From the NCBI GenBank assembly GCA_030040695.1, contig JASHTE010000174.1:1-11039 (forward strand): a DNA stretch of 11,039 bases, in the 5' to 3' direction. The notes under the pieces are model-generated. The model ran no database searches, was not told the origin of the DNA, and saw only the letters and a list, made by a program, of their open reading frames with translations. Made by a program: the position numbers and the translations under genes. Origin of the DNA: Vulcanimicrobiota bacterium. Its GTDB lineage: Bacteria; Vulcanimicrobiota; Vulcanimicrobiia; Vulcanimicrobiales; Vulcanimicrobiaceae. Below, piece after piece: positions 1 to 6,893 of this stretch (the first letter of the stretch is position 1; each line of letters starts with the position of its first letter).

Positions 1-143
1 TGATCGTGATGGGGACGCACGGGCGCACCGGATTGCAGCATCTCGTCATGGGGAGTGTTGCCGAAGGCGTGATGCGCCACGCAACGGTCCCGGTCGTCGT
101 CGTTCCGCGGAAGCGCGGCAAGAGCGGCTCGGAAGCGGCATGA
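1..143 (+). CDS. Universal stress protein (UspA family), C-terminal end only
   Basis: The reading frame enters from the left edge (first full codon at base 3) and ends with TGA at 141-143. The 46 visible residues contain the UspA-family ATP-binding signature G-2x-G-9x-G-(S/T): GTHG, nine residues, then GS. A hydrophobic strand (VPVVVVP) and a short basic tail follow, as at the end of a normal Usp domain. Usp proteins are cytosolic, dimeric, often ATP-binding proteins induced by starvation, hypoxia or other stress. Whether this one has one or two Usp domains cannot be seen. Its stop overlaps the start of the downstream pfkB gene as ATGA, so the two are probably co-transcribed and translationally coupled. 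The family call is firm, but the specific role is unknown. Confidence 0.9.
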   Translation, partial: IVMGTHGRTGLQHLVMGSVAEGVMRHATVPVVVVPRKRGKSGSEAA

Positions 144-1105
144 GCGATCGGATCGTCATCACGGTAACCCTTAATCCTTCGATCGACGCACCGATCGCAC
201 TCGACGAATTGCATCTCGGTGGAACGAACCGATGCCTTTCGAGCCGGCTCGAGCCTGGCGGGAAGGGCATCAACGCCAGCCGCGTCATCAGACGCCTGCG
301 TGGCGAGACGCTGGCGTGCGGCCTTGCCGGCGGCTCTACCGGTGCACTGCTGCGCCAATGTCTCAACGACGAGCTCGTACCACATGCGTTCGAGCAGACG
401 GAGAGCCAGACGCGTCTCGACGTGATGATCTACGAGCGTGGCGTAGAGCGCCGCACGCGACTGCTCGAAGCCGGGGCGCCGGTGACGGAGCATGAAGTAG
501 AGGCGCTCCGTTACCGGCTGCGCAAACTCGCACCGGGCAGAGTCGTCGTCCTCGGCGGGAGCCTTCCTCCGGGAGTGTCGCCGGCCACGTATCATGATTT
601 CGTCGCCGCGCTCAACGCGTGCGACGCGCGCTGCATCGTCGATGCATCGGGAGAGGCGCTCGTTCAGGTTCTTGCGGCGCATCCCGCGCTCATCAAGCCG
701 AACGAGGAGGAGGCGAGTCAAGTGATCGGGCGTCGCATCACGAGCGACGAAGATGTCGTCGACGCCGCCTACGAGCTGCAGCGCCGCGGCGCGCGTACCG
801 TCGTCATCTCACGCGCAGAAAAGGGAGCGATCGGCGTCGACGAGCTCGGCGGCGCGTGGAAGATCGAAGTACCGCGGGTTCTAGTGCGCAGCACGATAGG
901 CGCGGGTGACTCGATGGTCGGCGGCATCGCGCTCGCGTTCAGCCGCGGCGAGAGCTTTGCGCAGGCGCTCGCGCTCGGAGCCGCAGCCGGAACCGCAAGC
1001 GTTGCAGCAGCCGATCGGGAGCTGTGCCGGCTACAAGAGGTAGAGACGCTCGTCCCTCGCGTAAGCATCAAGAGTATTACGCCGCGGATGCGCGTCGAAG
1101 CCTGA
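140..1105 (+). CDS. pfkB: 6-phosphofructokinase, PfkB (ribokinase) family
   Basis: This 321-residue cytosolic sugar kinase probably phosphorylates fructose 6-phosphate (or a related hexose/tagatose phosphate) with ATP. The N-terminal substrate site has NPSID (12-16) and the first PfkB signature around PGGKGIN (39-45). GSLPPGV lies at 140-146, the NxxE magnesium-site motif at N188-E191, and the second signature GAGDSMVGG at 254-262 with D257 as predicted catalytic base. Stretches such as [11 protein letters not shown] and [11 protein letters not shown] closely resemble E. coli Pfk-2 as I remember it, and the length is typical. The start is ATG at 140, overlapping the Usp stop as ATGA, with a GGAAG Shine-Dalgarno four bases upstream. 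LacC-like tagatose-6-phosphate kinase or FruK is possible, because the loop reads GGKG where Pfk-2 has GGGG. Coupling to the stress protein suggests stress or low-oxygen control, which is inference. Confidence 0.88.
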   Translation: MSDRIVITVTLNPSIDAPIALDELHLGGTNRCLSSRLEPGGKGINASRVIRRLRGETLACGLAGGSTGALLRQCLNDELVPHAFEQTESQTRLDVMIYERGVERRTRLLEAGAPVTEHEVEALRYRLRKLAPGRVVVLGGSLPPGVSPATYHDFVAALNACDARCIVDASGEALVQVLAAHPALIKPNEEEASQVIGRRITSDEDVVDAAYELQRRGARTVVISRAEKGAIGVDELGGAWKIEVPRVLVRSTIGAGDSMVGGIALAFSRGESFAQALALGAAAGTASVAAADRELCRLQEVETLVPRVSIKSITPRMRVEA

Positions 1106-1152
1106 AGCTTCACGAGGGATGGCTTAACCGGCGCTGAACCCGAAAAATTCTC

Positions 1153-2208
1153 ATGCGGCTCGTCAGGCTTACGGTCTGGATGATGCTCTGTTGCAGCGTC
1201 GCGAACGCTGCTCCGGCAGGGGATCTTTACGCGGCACCAGGCCACCTCTACCGCGTAGGGCAACATCGCGTCAACCTCATCTGCCTGGGATCCGGTAGGC
1301 CTGTCGTCGTACTCGATGCGGGGCTCGGAGACTGGTCCCCGTCGTGGATACCGGTGCAACGGAGGTTGGCCTCGCTAACGACGACCTGCGCTTACGACCG
1401 GGCAGGATATGGCTTCAGTGAAGCCGCGCGTACGCCGCGCACATCGGTGGCGATCGCATCGGAGTTGCACGCACTTTTGCTCGCTGCAAAACTGCCGCCG
1501 CCATACGTCCTCGTCGGTCATTCGTTCGGAGGATTGAACCAACAGGCATTTGCGGATCTCTATCTCGGCGACGTCGCCGGGCTCGTCTTTGTCGACAGCA
1601 CGGTCGACGTTCAATTCCCGCCGTTCCTGAACAGGCTTACCGGTTCAGAGCTTGCAGCAGGCCGGCAATGCGCCGCGATGGCGCGCGAGAACGCGTTTCG
1701 AACAGAACCGGCATCATTTGAGCGTTGCTTTCACTGGCTTTGGGGATTGGATACCTTGCCGAACAACGGCATCACGCCCGCGCTCGTCGCGGCTGTCAGG
1801 CGCCAGGCGCGACATCCAGCACCTTACGAAGCACACGTCTCGGAGATGACGCAGCTGCCCACGAGCGAAGCGGAGATCCGCGCACGCGCGCGCTCCTGGG
1901 GTTCGCTTCCTATGGTCGTGCTCACCGCGACGACGCACGGCGAGAACGAGCTTCCCGCTGCGCTGCGCGATGCGATGGTACGCTTCGAGCCTGTCTGGCG
2001 CGCCGCGCAGGACAACCTAGCGGCACGCTCGACCTGCGTTCGGCACGATCTCTTGCAGAGCGACCATTACATTCAGTTTTATCGCCCGCGGGCGGTGATC
2101 GATGCGATAACCCACGTCGTGTCGGCCGTGCGCGCAGGCGGAGCGCGATGCAGGCTATTCGCCGCGGATCGCTACGCCCATAACCTCGTACCGCGCACCG
2201 AACAGTAA
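1153..2208 (+). CDS. Secreted alpha/beta hydrolase
   Basis: This 351-residue alpha/beta-fold hydrolase starts with a signal peptide: basic MRLVR, a hydrophobic core to about residue 18, and a probable cut after ANA (17-19). The mature protein shows an oxyanion-side loop (LDAGLGDWSPSW), the nucleophile elbow GHSFGG (122-127, S124), and a late histidine in SDHYIQ (H305). The acidic triad member is unclear: D148 lies just after the VFVD strand, or the acid lies near residues 258-265. The pattern of a YDRAG strand, PPPYVLVGHSFGG and a final HYIQ is common in bacterial esterase-like hydrolases whose substrates are mostly unknown. The six cysteines outside the signal peptide may suit an oxidising compartment. 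It follows pfkB by 47 bp with no obvious promoter or Shine-Dalgarno. The last 18 or so residues lie antisense to the RidA-like gene and look like a recent extension past the usual end. Confidence 0.85.
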   Translation: MRLVRLTVWMMLCCSVANAAPAGDLYAAPGHLYRVGQHRVNLICLGSGRPVVVLDAGLGDWSPSWIPVQRRLASLTTTCAYDRAGYGFSEAARTPRTSVAIASELHALLLAAKLPPPYVLVGHSFGGLNQQAFADLYLGDVAGLVFVDSTVDVQFPPFLNRLTGSELAAGRQCAAMARENAFRTEPASFERCFHWLWGLDTLPNNGITPALVAAVRRQARHPAPYEAHVSEMTQLPTSEAEIRARARSWGSLPMVVLTATTHGENELPAALRDAMVRFEPVWRAAQDNLAARSTCVRHDLLQSDHYIQFYRPRAVIDAITHVVSAVRAGGARCRLFAADRYAHNLVPRTEQ

Positions 2209-2598
2209 GCTGGCGACGCCGATGAAGGCGCGGGCGGGATAGTGGGCGTGAAAGTACGTCGCATAGACGCGATTGAAGGCGTCGTAGTAGCGTAGGTCCG
2301 TGCAGAACACCTGAACCGAGGCGATGTCGTCCATCGTCATGCCCTCCCGCTCGACGAGGCGCTTGACGCTTTCCATGACGACGCGCGCCTCCTGGGACGG
2401 CGTAAGCCTGTTCGGCGAGCTTGGACTCGTGGCGGTAGTGCCGGCGATGTAGAGCGTATTTCCGACAAGGACGCCGCTGCTGAACGGGAGGTGATGCTGT
2501 CGTGCCAGCGGCGAGGACACGTAGACGCGCATGCTTTGGGCTGCGGATGCAAAGCTCGGGACGAGCAAGAGCATCGCGATAGTAAGATACGACCTCAT
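2155..2598 (-). CDS. Exported RidA/YjgF/YER057c/UK114-family protein
   Basis: The gene gives 147 residues from ATG at 2598. A GTG at 2640 in the same frame would add 14 residues ahead of the signal peptide, so 2598 is preferred. Residues 1-20 are a clear type I signal peptide (MRSYLTIAMLLLVPSFASA). The rest has the Rid fold: a GVLVGNTLYIAGTT strand pair, the helix with VKRLVEREGMTMDDI, VFCTDLRYYDAFNRVY, and YPARAFIGVASL, whose Arg (R123) corresponds to the catalytic Arg of active RidA proteins. Cytosolic RidA hydrolyses reactive enamines/imines such as 2-aminoacrylate made by PLP dehydratases. This copy is exported, so that role is doubtful here and the substrate is unknown. It diverges from the BNR gene across a 92-bp spacer. 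Its 3' end overlaps the hydrolase gene by 54 bp. Confidence 0.88.
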   Translation of the reverse strand: MRSYLTIAMLLLVPSFASAAQSMRVYVSSPLARQHHLPFSSGVLVGNTLYIAGTTATSPSSPNRLTPSQEARVVMESVKRLVEREGMTMDDIASVQVFCTDLRYYDAFNRVYATYFHAHYPARAFIGVASLLFGARYEVMGVAIRGE

Positions 2599-2690
2599 GG
2601 GCGGCGCTTCGCCGCACCGATGGCACGCCCCGCCGCACACGTGACCGCGTGCGACAGGAAAGGTCCGTTCGCGCGCCTCAGAGATAGGTC
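2599..2690. other. Divergent spacer between ridA and the BNR protein gene
   Basis: These 92 bp must carry the 5' signals for both genes, which start in opposite directions. I see no good -35/-10 pair on either strand. Structure present: the GC hairpin at 2601-2615, a weak 5-bp inverted repeat (CGCAC 2634-2638 with GTGCG 2649-2653) and the palindrome CACGTG at 2638-2643. Only a faint AGG precedes the + strand start at 2691. Confidence 0.5.
2601..2615. repeat. Perfect 6-bp hairpin in the ridA leader
   Basis: GCGGCG and CGCCGC flank the triplet CTT, two bases upstream of the ridA ATG (read on the - strand). In a ridA transcript this all-GC stem would lie where the ribosome binds, and no Shine-Dalgarno is visible there. 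It could dampen or control initiation. It could also be chance in GC-rich DNA, as the stem is short. Confidence 0.4.
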
Positions 2691-5600
2691 ATGAAGCGCT
2701 TCCTGTCTGCATTTTCGGCGATTCTCGCATGCGCCTCGCTCGCGACCGTGGCGGCGAAGGCAACACCATCCACGACTCCGGTGGAGCAACTCGTAAGCAA
2801 GCTACACTGGCGGAGCATCGGGCCCTTTATCGGAGGCCGCGTCGTTGCGGTCGCCGGGGTGCCGAGTGCTCCCAACCTCTTCTATATGGGTGGCGTCGAA
2901 GGCGGTGTCTGGAAGAGCACCGATTACGGCTCGAGCTGGACGAACATTACGGACGGCAAGATCCCTGGCACAGCCGATCCCATCGGTGCGCTGGCAGTGG
3001 CGCCGTCGAATCCTGACGTAATCTACGCCGGAACCGGCGAGTCCGACATACGCCAAGATTTCGACACCGGCGACGGGATCTACAAGACGACGGACGCCGG
3101 CAAGACGTGGTCGTACGCCGGGCTGCGCGAGACGCGCTCGACGATGAAGATCGCGATCGACCCGCGCAATCCGAACGTCGTCTACGTCGCCACGATGGGA
3201 CACGTGTTCGCCCCAAACCCAGAGCGCGGCGTCTACAAGACGACGGACGGCGGCAAGACCTGGCGAAGAGTGCTCTTCGTCGACGAGAACACGGGCGGCG
3301 TCGACCTCTCCTTGGATGTGCATCACCCCGATACGATCTATGCCGCGATGTGGCAGGCTCAACGCACGCCGTGGAAGCTCACGAGCGGCGGTCCAGGCAG
3401 CGGTCTCTACAAGACGACAGACGGCGGCGCGCATTGGACGAAGATTTCGAATAATCCCGGCTACGCGCAGGGCATTCTCGGGAAGATCGGTGTCTCGGTG
3501 TCGCCGGCGAATCCAAGTGTGGTCTACTCGATCGTGCAGGCGGCGAATGGCGGCGTCTTTCGATCGAATGACGGCGGCGCAACGTGGAAGCAGGTGAACG
3601 ACCAGTGGAAGCTTCGGCAGCGGGCCTTCTACTATACGGCAGTCTTTGCCGATCCCGTCAATCCGAATAAAGCGTATGCACCGAACGTCGATACGCTGTA
3701 CGTGACGACCGACGGCGGGCACGTGTGGAAGACGATCGACGGCATTCCGCACGGCGATCATCACATCGTCTGGATCAATCCGCTGCATCCGAGCATTCTG
3801 CTCGAGGGGAACGACGGCGGCGCGACGGTCTCCGTCAACGGCGGGCAAACGTGGAGCACGGTCTGGAATCAGCCGACCGGACAGATTTACCATGTCGCGC
3901 TCGACGATCAGTTCCCATTCCACATCTTCGGAGCCTCACAGGACGAAGGCTCATGGGAGTACGTGAGCAGTAGCACCGGCGGTGCGATTCTTTTCAACAA
4001 TTGGCATCCGGTAGCGGATGGTGAGAGCACGTTCGTTGCACCAGATCCGCAGAATACGGATGTGACGTATGGTTCCGGCTACTACAGCTCGATGCTCCAG
4101 CTCAATCGGTTGACCGGACAGGCGAAGAACGTGAGTCCGTGGCCGTGGTACATGGCCGGCGCCGACGCATCCGCGACGAAGTATCGCTTCGGCTGGACGC
4201 ATCCGATCTTCTTTTCACCCGCCGACCAGCACGAGCTTCTCGTCGCGGGGCAAGTTGTGTTCTCCAGCATGGACGACGGAGAGACTTGGACGATCATTAG
4301 CCCCGACCTCACCCGCAACGACCCGCGCACGGAGGGCCCGACCGGTGGACCAATCACGCTCGATCAAACGGGCGCCGAGACGTTCCCGGACATCGCCTCC
4401 CTCGCCGTTTCGCCACTCGACAAAGACGTGATCTGGGCCGGGTCGGCCGACGGCCTCGTTCACGTGACACAGGATCACGGAGCGCATTGGGCGCTCGTCA
4501 CGCCTCCGACGTTACCGCAGTGGTGTCAAATCAGCTCGATTGAGCCGTCGCATACCGACAGAGGCACGGCGTACCTCACGGCCTCGCGGTATCAGTGGGA
4601 CGATTATCACCCGTACGTCTACGAGACGGCGGACTTCGGTGCCCACTGGCGTCTGATCGCGAACGGTTTGCCCGCCGACCAATACGTCTTCGTCGTACGG
4701 CAGGATCCGCGTGAGCCGCGGCTGCTCTTCGCCGGCACGCGCAGCACCGTATACGTGAGCTTCGACGGCGGTGAGTACTGGCAACCGCTCACGCTCGATC
4801 TTCCCGGCGTGCAGGTCCGCGACTTGGCGATCGATACGCGAGAGGGCGAGCTCGTCGCCGCGACGCACGGGCGCGCATACTGGATCCTCGATGACATCGC
4901 GCTGCTCGAGCACCTTGCTCGGCTGGATTATTACACCGTCTCCGTGCCGTTGCTCTTTGCGCCGGAGACGGCGTGGCTGACGCAATCGTACGGCGGCGGC
5001 GAGTTCCAGCAACCGGAGGCGGGCGAAAACCACCGATACGGTGCGCGCGTCTTTTTCAATCTGCCTGCGACCTACGCTGGGCTGACACCGGTGACGCTGT
5101 CTTTCGTCGACGCGACGGGCGCGACGATCCGCACGTTCACCCTGCACCTTGCGCCGAAGAACGAGAAGAGGCTCACCGAAGACGAACTCGACGCGATGGA
5201 TGCAACCGAGACGCGCGCTCACGATCTCGCGGAAGCCACGGGCGTCGAGCCTGGGATGAACGCGTTCCAATGGGACATGCGCTATCCGCCGGCGTTCGAT
5301 CCGCCCGGCTACTCCGACGACGTCACCGATGATTTTCCGGACGCGGGCGACGGCCCGACGGTACTGCCGGGCTCGTATACGGTCGTCCTTCAGTACGGAT
5401 CGCAGCGCCTCAGCGCACCGTTGGACATTCGTCTTGACCCGCGCGTTCAGCCCGCTCCGGGTGATCTCGAAGCGCGACTGGCGTTCGAGCAAGAGATTCT
5501 CGCGACGATGAGCCAACTCGACCATGCGCTTGCGGAGGCGATGCGCGCTCGGGACGGGCTTCCCGCGGTACGCAGAGCGCAACTCGACACGGAGATTGCA

Positions 5601-5801
5601 AATCTCGTGCTCCTGAACGGTAGCTCGAGCGAATATGACGTGGTCTTCCCGTCGAAACTGCGCGAGCAATTGGGCTTTCTGCTGAACTCGCTCGAAGGCG
5701 CATACCGCAAGCCGACGGCGGCGGAATACGCTACGTACGACGAGCTGAAGGCACTCGCGGCACAAGGAGAGGCCCGCTTGCAGGAGCTCGCCGGCAGGTG
5801 A
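2691..5801 (+). CDS. Secreted 1036-residue BNR/Asp-box beta-propeller protein (sortilin/VPS10-like repeats)
   Basis: The start ATG at 2691 opens a signal peptide (MKRFLSAFSAILACASLATV, likely cut near AAKA at 22-25). C14 in ILAC gives a weak alternative lipoprotein site. Eleven Asp-box motifs (S/T-x-D-x-G-x-x-W type) lie near residues 75, 132, 183, 241, 291, 338, 380, 525, 591, 644 and 689, indicating one or two large beta-propellers. Residues about 740-930 form beta-rich domains including the conserved NAFQWDMRYPPAF (857-869) and a PGSYTVVL strand. The C-terminal 110 residues are helical. The arrangement matches the roughly 1000-residue secreted 'glycosyl hydrolase BNR repeat' or 'sortilin-like' proteins of soil bacteria, whose function is not established. 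Asp boxes alone do not prove sialidase activity, and I see no sialidase FRIP motif. It stands alone, divergent from ridA, ending 4 bp from the next convergent gene. Confidence 0.9.
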   Translation: MKRFLSAFSAILACASLATVAAKATPSTTPVEQLVSKLHWRSIGPFIGGRVVAVAGVPSAPNLFYMGGVEGGVWKSTDYGSSWTNITDGKIPGTADPIGALAVAPSNPDVIYAGTGESDIRQDFDTGDGIYKTTDAGKTWSYAGLRETRSTMKIAIDPRNPNVVYVATMGHVFAPNPERGVYKTTDGGKTWRRVLFVDENTGGVDLSLDVHHPDTIYAAMWQAQRTPWKLTSGGPGSGLYKTTDGGAHWTKISNNPGYAQGILGKIGVSVSPANPSVVYSIVQAANGGVFRSNDGGATWKQVNDQWKLRQRAFYYTAVFADPVNPNKAYAPNVDTLYVTTDGGHVWKTIDGIPHGDHHIVWINPLHPSILLEGNDGGATVSVNGGQTWSTVWNQPTGQIYHVALDDQFPFHIFGASQDEGSWEYVSSSTGGAILFNNWHPVADGESTFVAPDPQNTDVTYGSGYYSSMLQLNRLTGQAKNVSPWPWYMAGADASATKYRFGWTHPIFFSPADQHELLVAGQVVFSSMDDGETWTIISPDLTRNDPRTEGPTGGPITLDQTGAETFPDIASLAVSPLDKDVIWAGSADGLVHVTQDHGAHWALVTPPTLPQWCQISSIEPSHTDRGTAYLTASRYQWDDYHPYVYETADFGAHWRLIANGLPADQYVFVVRQDPREPRLLFAGTRSTVYVSFDGGEYWQPLTLDLPGVQVRDLAIDTREGELVAATHGRAYWILDDIALLEHLARLDYYTVSVPLLFAPETAWLTQSYGGGEFQQPEAGENHRYGARVFFNLPATYAGLTPVTLSFVDATGATIRTFTLHLAPKNEKRLTEDELDAMDATETRAHDLAEATGVEPGMNAFQWDMRYPPAFDPPGYSDDVTDDFPDAGDGPTVLPGSYTVVLQYGSQRLSAPLDIRLDPRVQPAPGDLEARLAFEQEILATMSQLDHALAEAMRARDGLPAVRRAQLDTEIANLVLLNGSSSEYDVVFPSKLREQLGFLLNSLEGAYRKPTAAEYATYDELKALAAQGEARLQELAGR
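3081..3437 (+). repeat. Three near-identical 30-bp Asp-box coding repeats
   Basis: Copies lie at 3081-3110, 3234-3263 and 3408-3437, each coding YKTTD-(A/G)-G-xx-W. By eye copies 1 and 2 match at 28 of 30 bases and copies 2 and 3 at 24 of 30. Spacing is 153 and 174 bp, about one propeller blade. The close DNA match suggests recent blade duplication or gene conversion rather than conservation of protein motif alone. Confidence 0.75.
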
Positions 5802-5805
5802 GGTG

Positions 5806-6786
5806 TTACTGCTGCCGCGTGAAGCCCGGTGGAATCGTGAAGAGCGCCTCTGCGTCGGGCTTGTAGAGCCAACGAACGCTTCCCGCTTCCGTGACGAAGC
5901 CGAAGTTGTTGCCGTTCGTCTGCGCGCTGCTGTACGTCGCGCGCCGGTACATTCCGAGATCGTCGCCATTGCCCATCATGAGCGACTCTCCGGAGGCGTT
6001 GCCGTGGAACGCCGGCTTGCATCCGCCGCGGACGACTGTACCGCCCGGACCTTGCATCGAGCTGACGCGCGGTAGCGGACAGTAGGCTCGCGGAATACCG
6101 ATTCCCGAGACGTACTGAACGATTTGCATCGACATCGAGCCGTTCCGGCACGAACCGGTGGCGTGCGACATCACGAGCGAGATGGAAGCATGGCTTCCGT
6201 GTGTCGGGATGCCTTCCAGCGTTCGGGGTCCGAGATTCTGGCTCTGCACTTGCACCGTCATGTCGACGGTTCCGGGCGCTTCATTCGTGACGCCCTGTTG
6301 CGAGTAACCCCCTGGCGCCGGCGCGGGGGCCGGTGATGGGACGGTACTCGTGATCGTGTACGTATGATGCAAGAGGTCGAGCGTGATGTACTGGTGCTGC
6401 GAACACTTCGTAATCGTTGCGGTTTGTGCTGTGACGTTGTCGATGCGTACCCAACCGTTGTAATACGTGTAGCGCTCGAGCGTGCCGTGTTGTAGTGTCG
6501 ACTGCATCTCGCCCATCGCACCCTGAACGTTGTTGAGCACGCCGGCGAAGAGACCGTGATGCGAGGGTGCCGGCGTCGACGCCGACGCCATGATGGCGGA
6601 GCGATCCGCGCCGAACGAGCCCGGCGGAATCGGCGTCGCCGGCGGGTACTCGATGCGCGTGATCTCCTCGTACTGCAGCGCGACCGGCGTCGGACCAGGT
6701 GAGGCGACTGCGACCAGCTTCGCGTGCACGGCCAGCGTGCCGGCGACCGCAACCACGGCGAGTGATCCAAAAATGAAGCGCTTCAT
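5806..6786 (-). CDS. Secreted protein of unknown function, four cysteines, Pro-Ala linker
   Basis: I do not recognise this 326-residue protein with confidence. It has a type I signal peptide (MKRFIFGSLAVVAVAGTLAV, probable cut after HA near residue 22). A Pro/Ser/Ala-rich stretch (about 30-75) follows, then a beta-rich segment (about 103-148: RYTYYNGWVRID, TATITKC, YITLDLLHHTYTI). A linker SPAPAPAPGG (151-160) leads into a second beta-rich half containing QNLGPRTLEGIPTHG (183-197). Four cysteines (128, 213, 236, 256) could form two disulfides after export. The 'surface strand / LDL..HTYTI / leg...EG' pattern vaguely recalls DUF4412- or LolA-like periplasmic folds, which is only a guess. The start is certain: AGGAGGAG lies seven bases upstream of ATG. 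It ends 4 bp from the convergent BNR gene and is divergent from the ammonia-lyase gene. The strong ribosome site suggests high expression. Confidence 0.75.
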   Translation of the reverse strand: MKRFIFGSLAVVAVAGTLAVHAKLVAVASPGPTPVALQYEEITRIEYPPATPIPPGSFGADRSAIMASASTPAPSHHGLFAGVLNNVQGAMGEMQSTLQHGTLERYTYYNGWVRIDNVTAQTATITKCSQHQYITLDLLHHTYTITSTVPSPAPAPAPGGYSQQGVTNEAPGTVDMTVQVQSQNLGPRTLEGIPTHGSHASISLVMSHATGSCRNGSMSMQIVQYVSGIGIPRAYCPLPRVSSMQGPGGTVVRGGCKPAFHGNASGESLMMGNGDDLGMYRRATYSSAQTNGNNFGFVTEAGSVRWLYKPDAEALFTIPPGFTRQQ

Positions 6787-6790
6787 GAGT

Positions 6791-6799
6791 TCTCCTCCT
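6791..6799 (-). promoter_or_regulatory. Strong Shine-Dalgarno for the unknown secreted protein
   Basis: Read on the - strand this is AGGAGGAGA, about seven bases before ATG at 6786. It is the only near-perfect anti-16S match in front of a gene in this window; the other starts rely on weak sites or overlap coupling. It fixes the start and hints at high translation. Confidence 0.75.
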
Positions 6800-6834
6800 C
6801 ACCCAGGCAGACGACCGGCTTCTCGCTGCGCCGA

Positions 6835-6865
6835 GAGACCCCTGCGAGCACACGCGAGGGGTCTC
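6835..6865. promoter_or_regulatory. 9-bp perfect inverted repeat in a divergent spacer
   Basis: GAGACCCCT (6835-6843) and AGGGGTCTC (6857-6865) are exact reverse complements around a 13-base loop. The loop itself contains GCG and CGC, which can add three pairs with one bulged G. It lies 28 bp upstream of the ammonia-lyase start and 48 bp upstream of the opposite gene. No T-run follows in either direction, so it is not a normal intrinsic terminator. An operator for a dimeric regulator or a 5'-leader hairpin is more likely. Confidence 0.55.
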
Positions 6866-6875
6866 AGCTCGAGAC
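6861..6875. repeat. Overlapping inverted repeat GTCTC-AGCTC-GAGAC (alternative fold)
   Basis: GTCTC at 6861-6865, already the right end of the 6835-6865 repeat, is also complementary to GAGAC at 6871-6875. One arm can therefore pair left (9 bp) or right (5 bp), giving mutually exclusive structures upstream of the ammonia-lyase start at 6894. The shorter stem is much weaker, so a true switch is speculative. Confidence 0.35.
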
Positions 6876-6893
6876 GGCTCGTATCTCGGCGAT

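Noticed and set aside
1097..1111. GAAGC-CTGAA-GCTTC inverted repeat at the pfkB stop as a terminator
   Set aside because: Only five base pairs and no downstream T-run; more likely chance around a HindIII-like palindrome.
1922..2638. 238-codon open frame on the - strand overlapping ridA and the hydrolase
   Set aside because: The other frame at 2155-2598 has the signal peptide and full Rid fold; this one is Arg/Ser-rich with no motif.
2730..2732. Cys14 of the BNR protein as a lipobox (ILAC)
   Set aside because: The preceding hydrophobic core would be very short and another small-residue cut site lies further on; kept only as an alternative in the entry.
3081..3437. Regularly spaced repeats as a CRISPR array
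   Set aside because: Repeats are in frame, code Asp boxes, and the spacers are coding propeller blades of unequal length.
2802..3923. 373-codon open frame on the - strand
   Set aside because: Antisense to the Asp-box blades; its repeated Arg/Val patterns mirror the BNR codons and no family is recognisable.
4512..5969. Long open frame (485 codons) on the - strand
   Set aside because: Lies antisense to the BNR gene and crosses into the next gene; Arg-rich composition with no domain, typical of open antisense frames in GC-rich coding DNA.
6835..6865. The 9-bp inverted repeat as an intrinsic terminator
   Set aside because: It sits between two diverging gene starts and neither side has a T-run.
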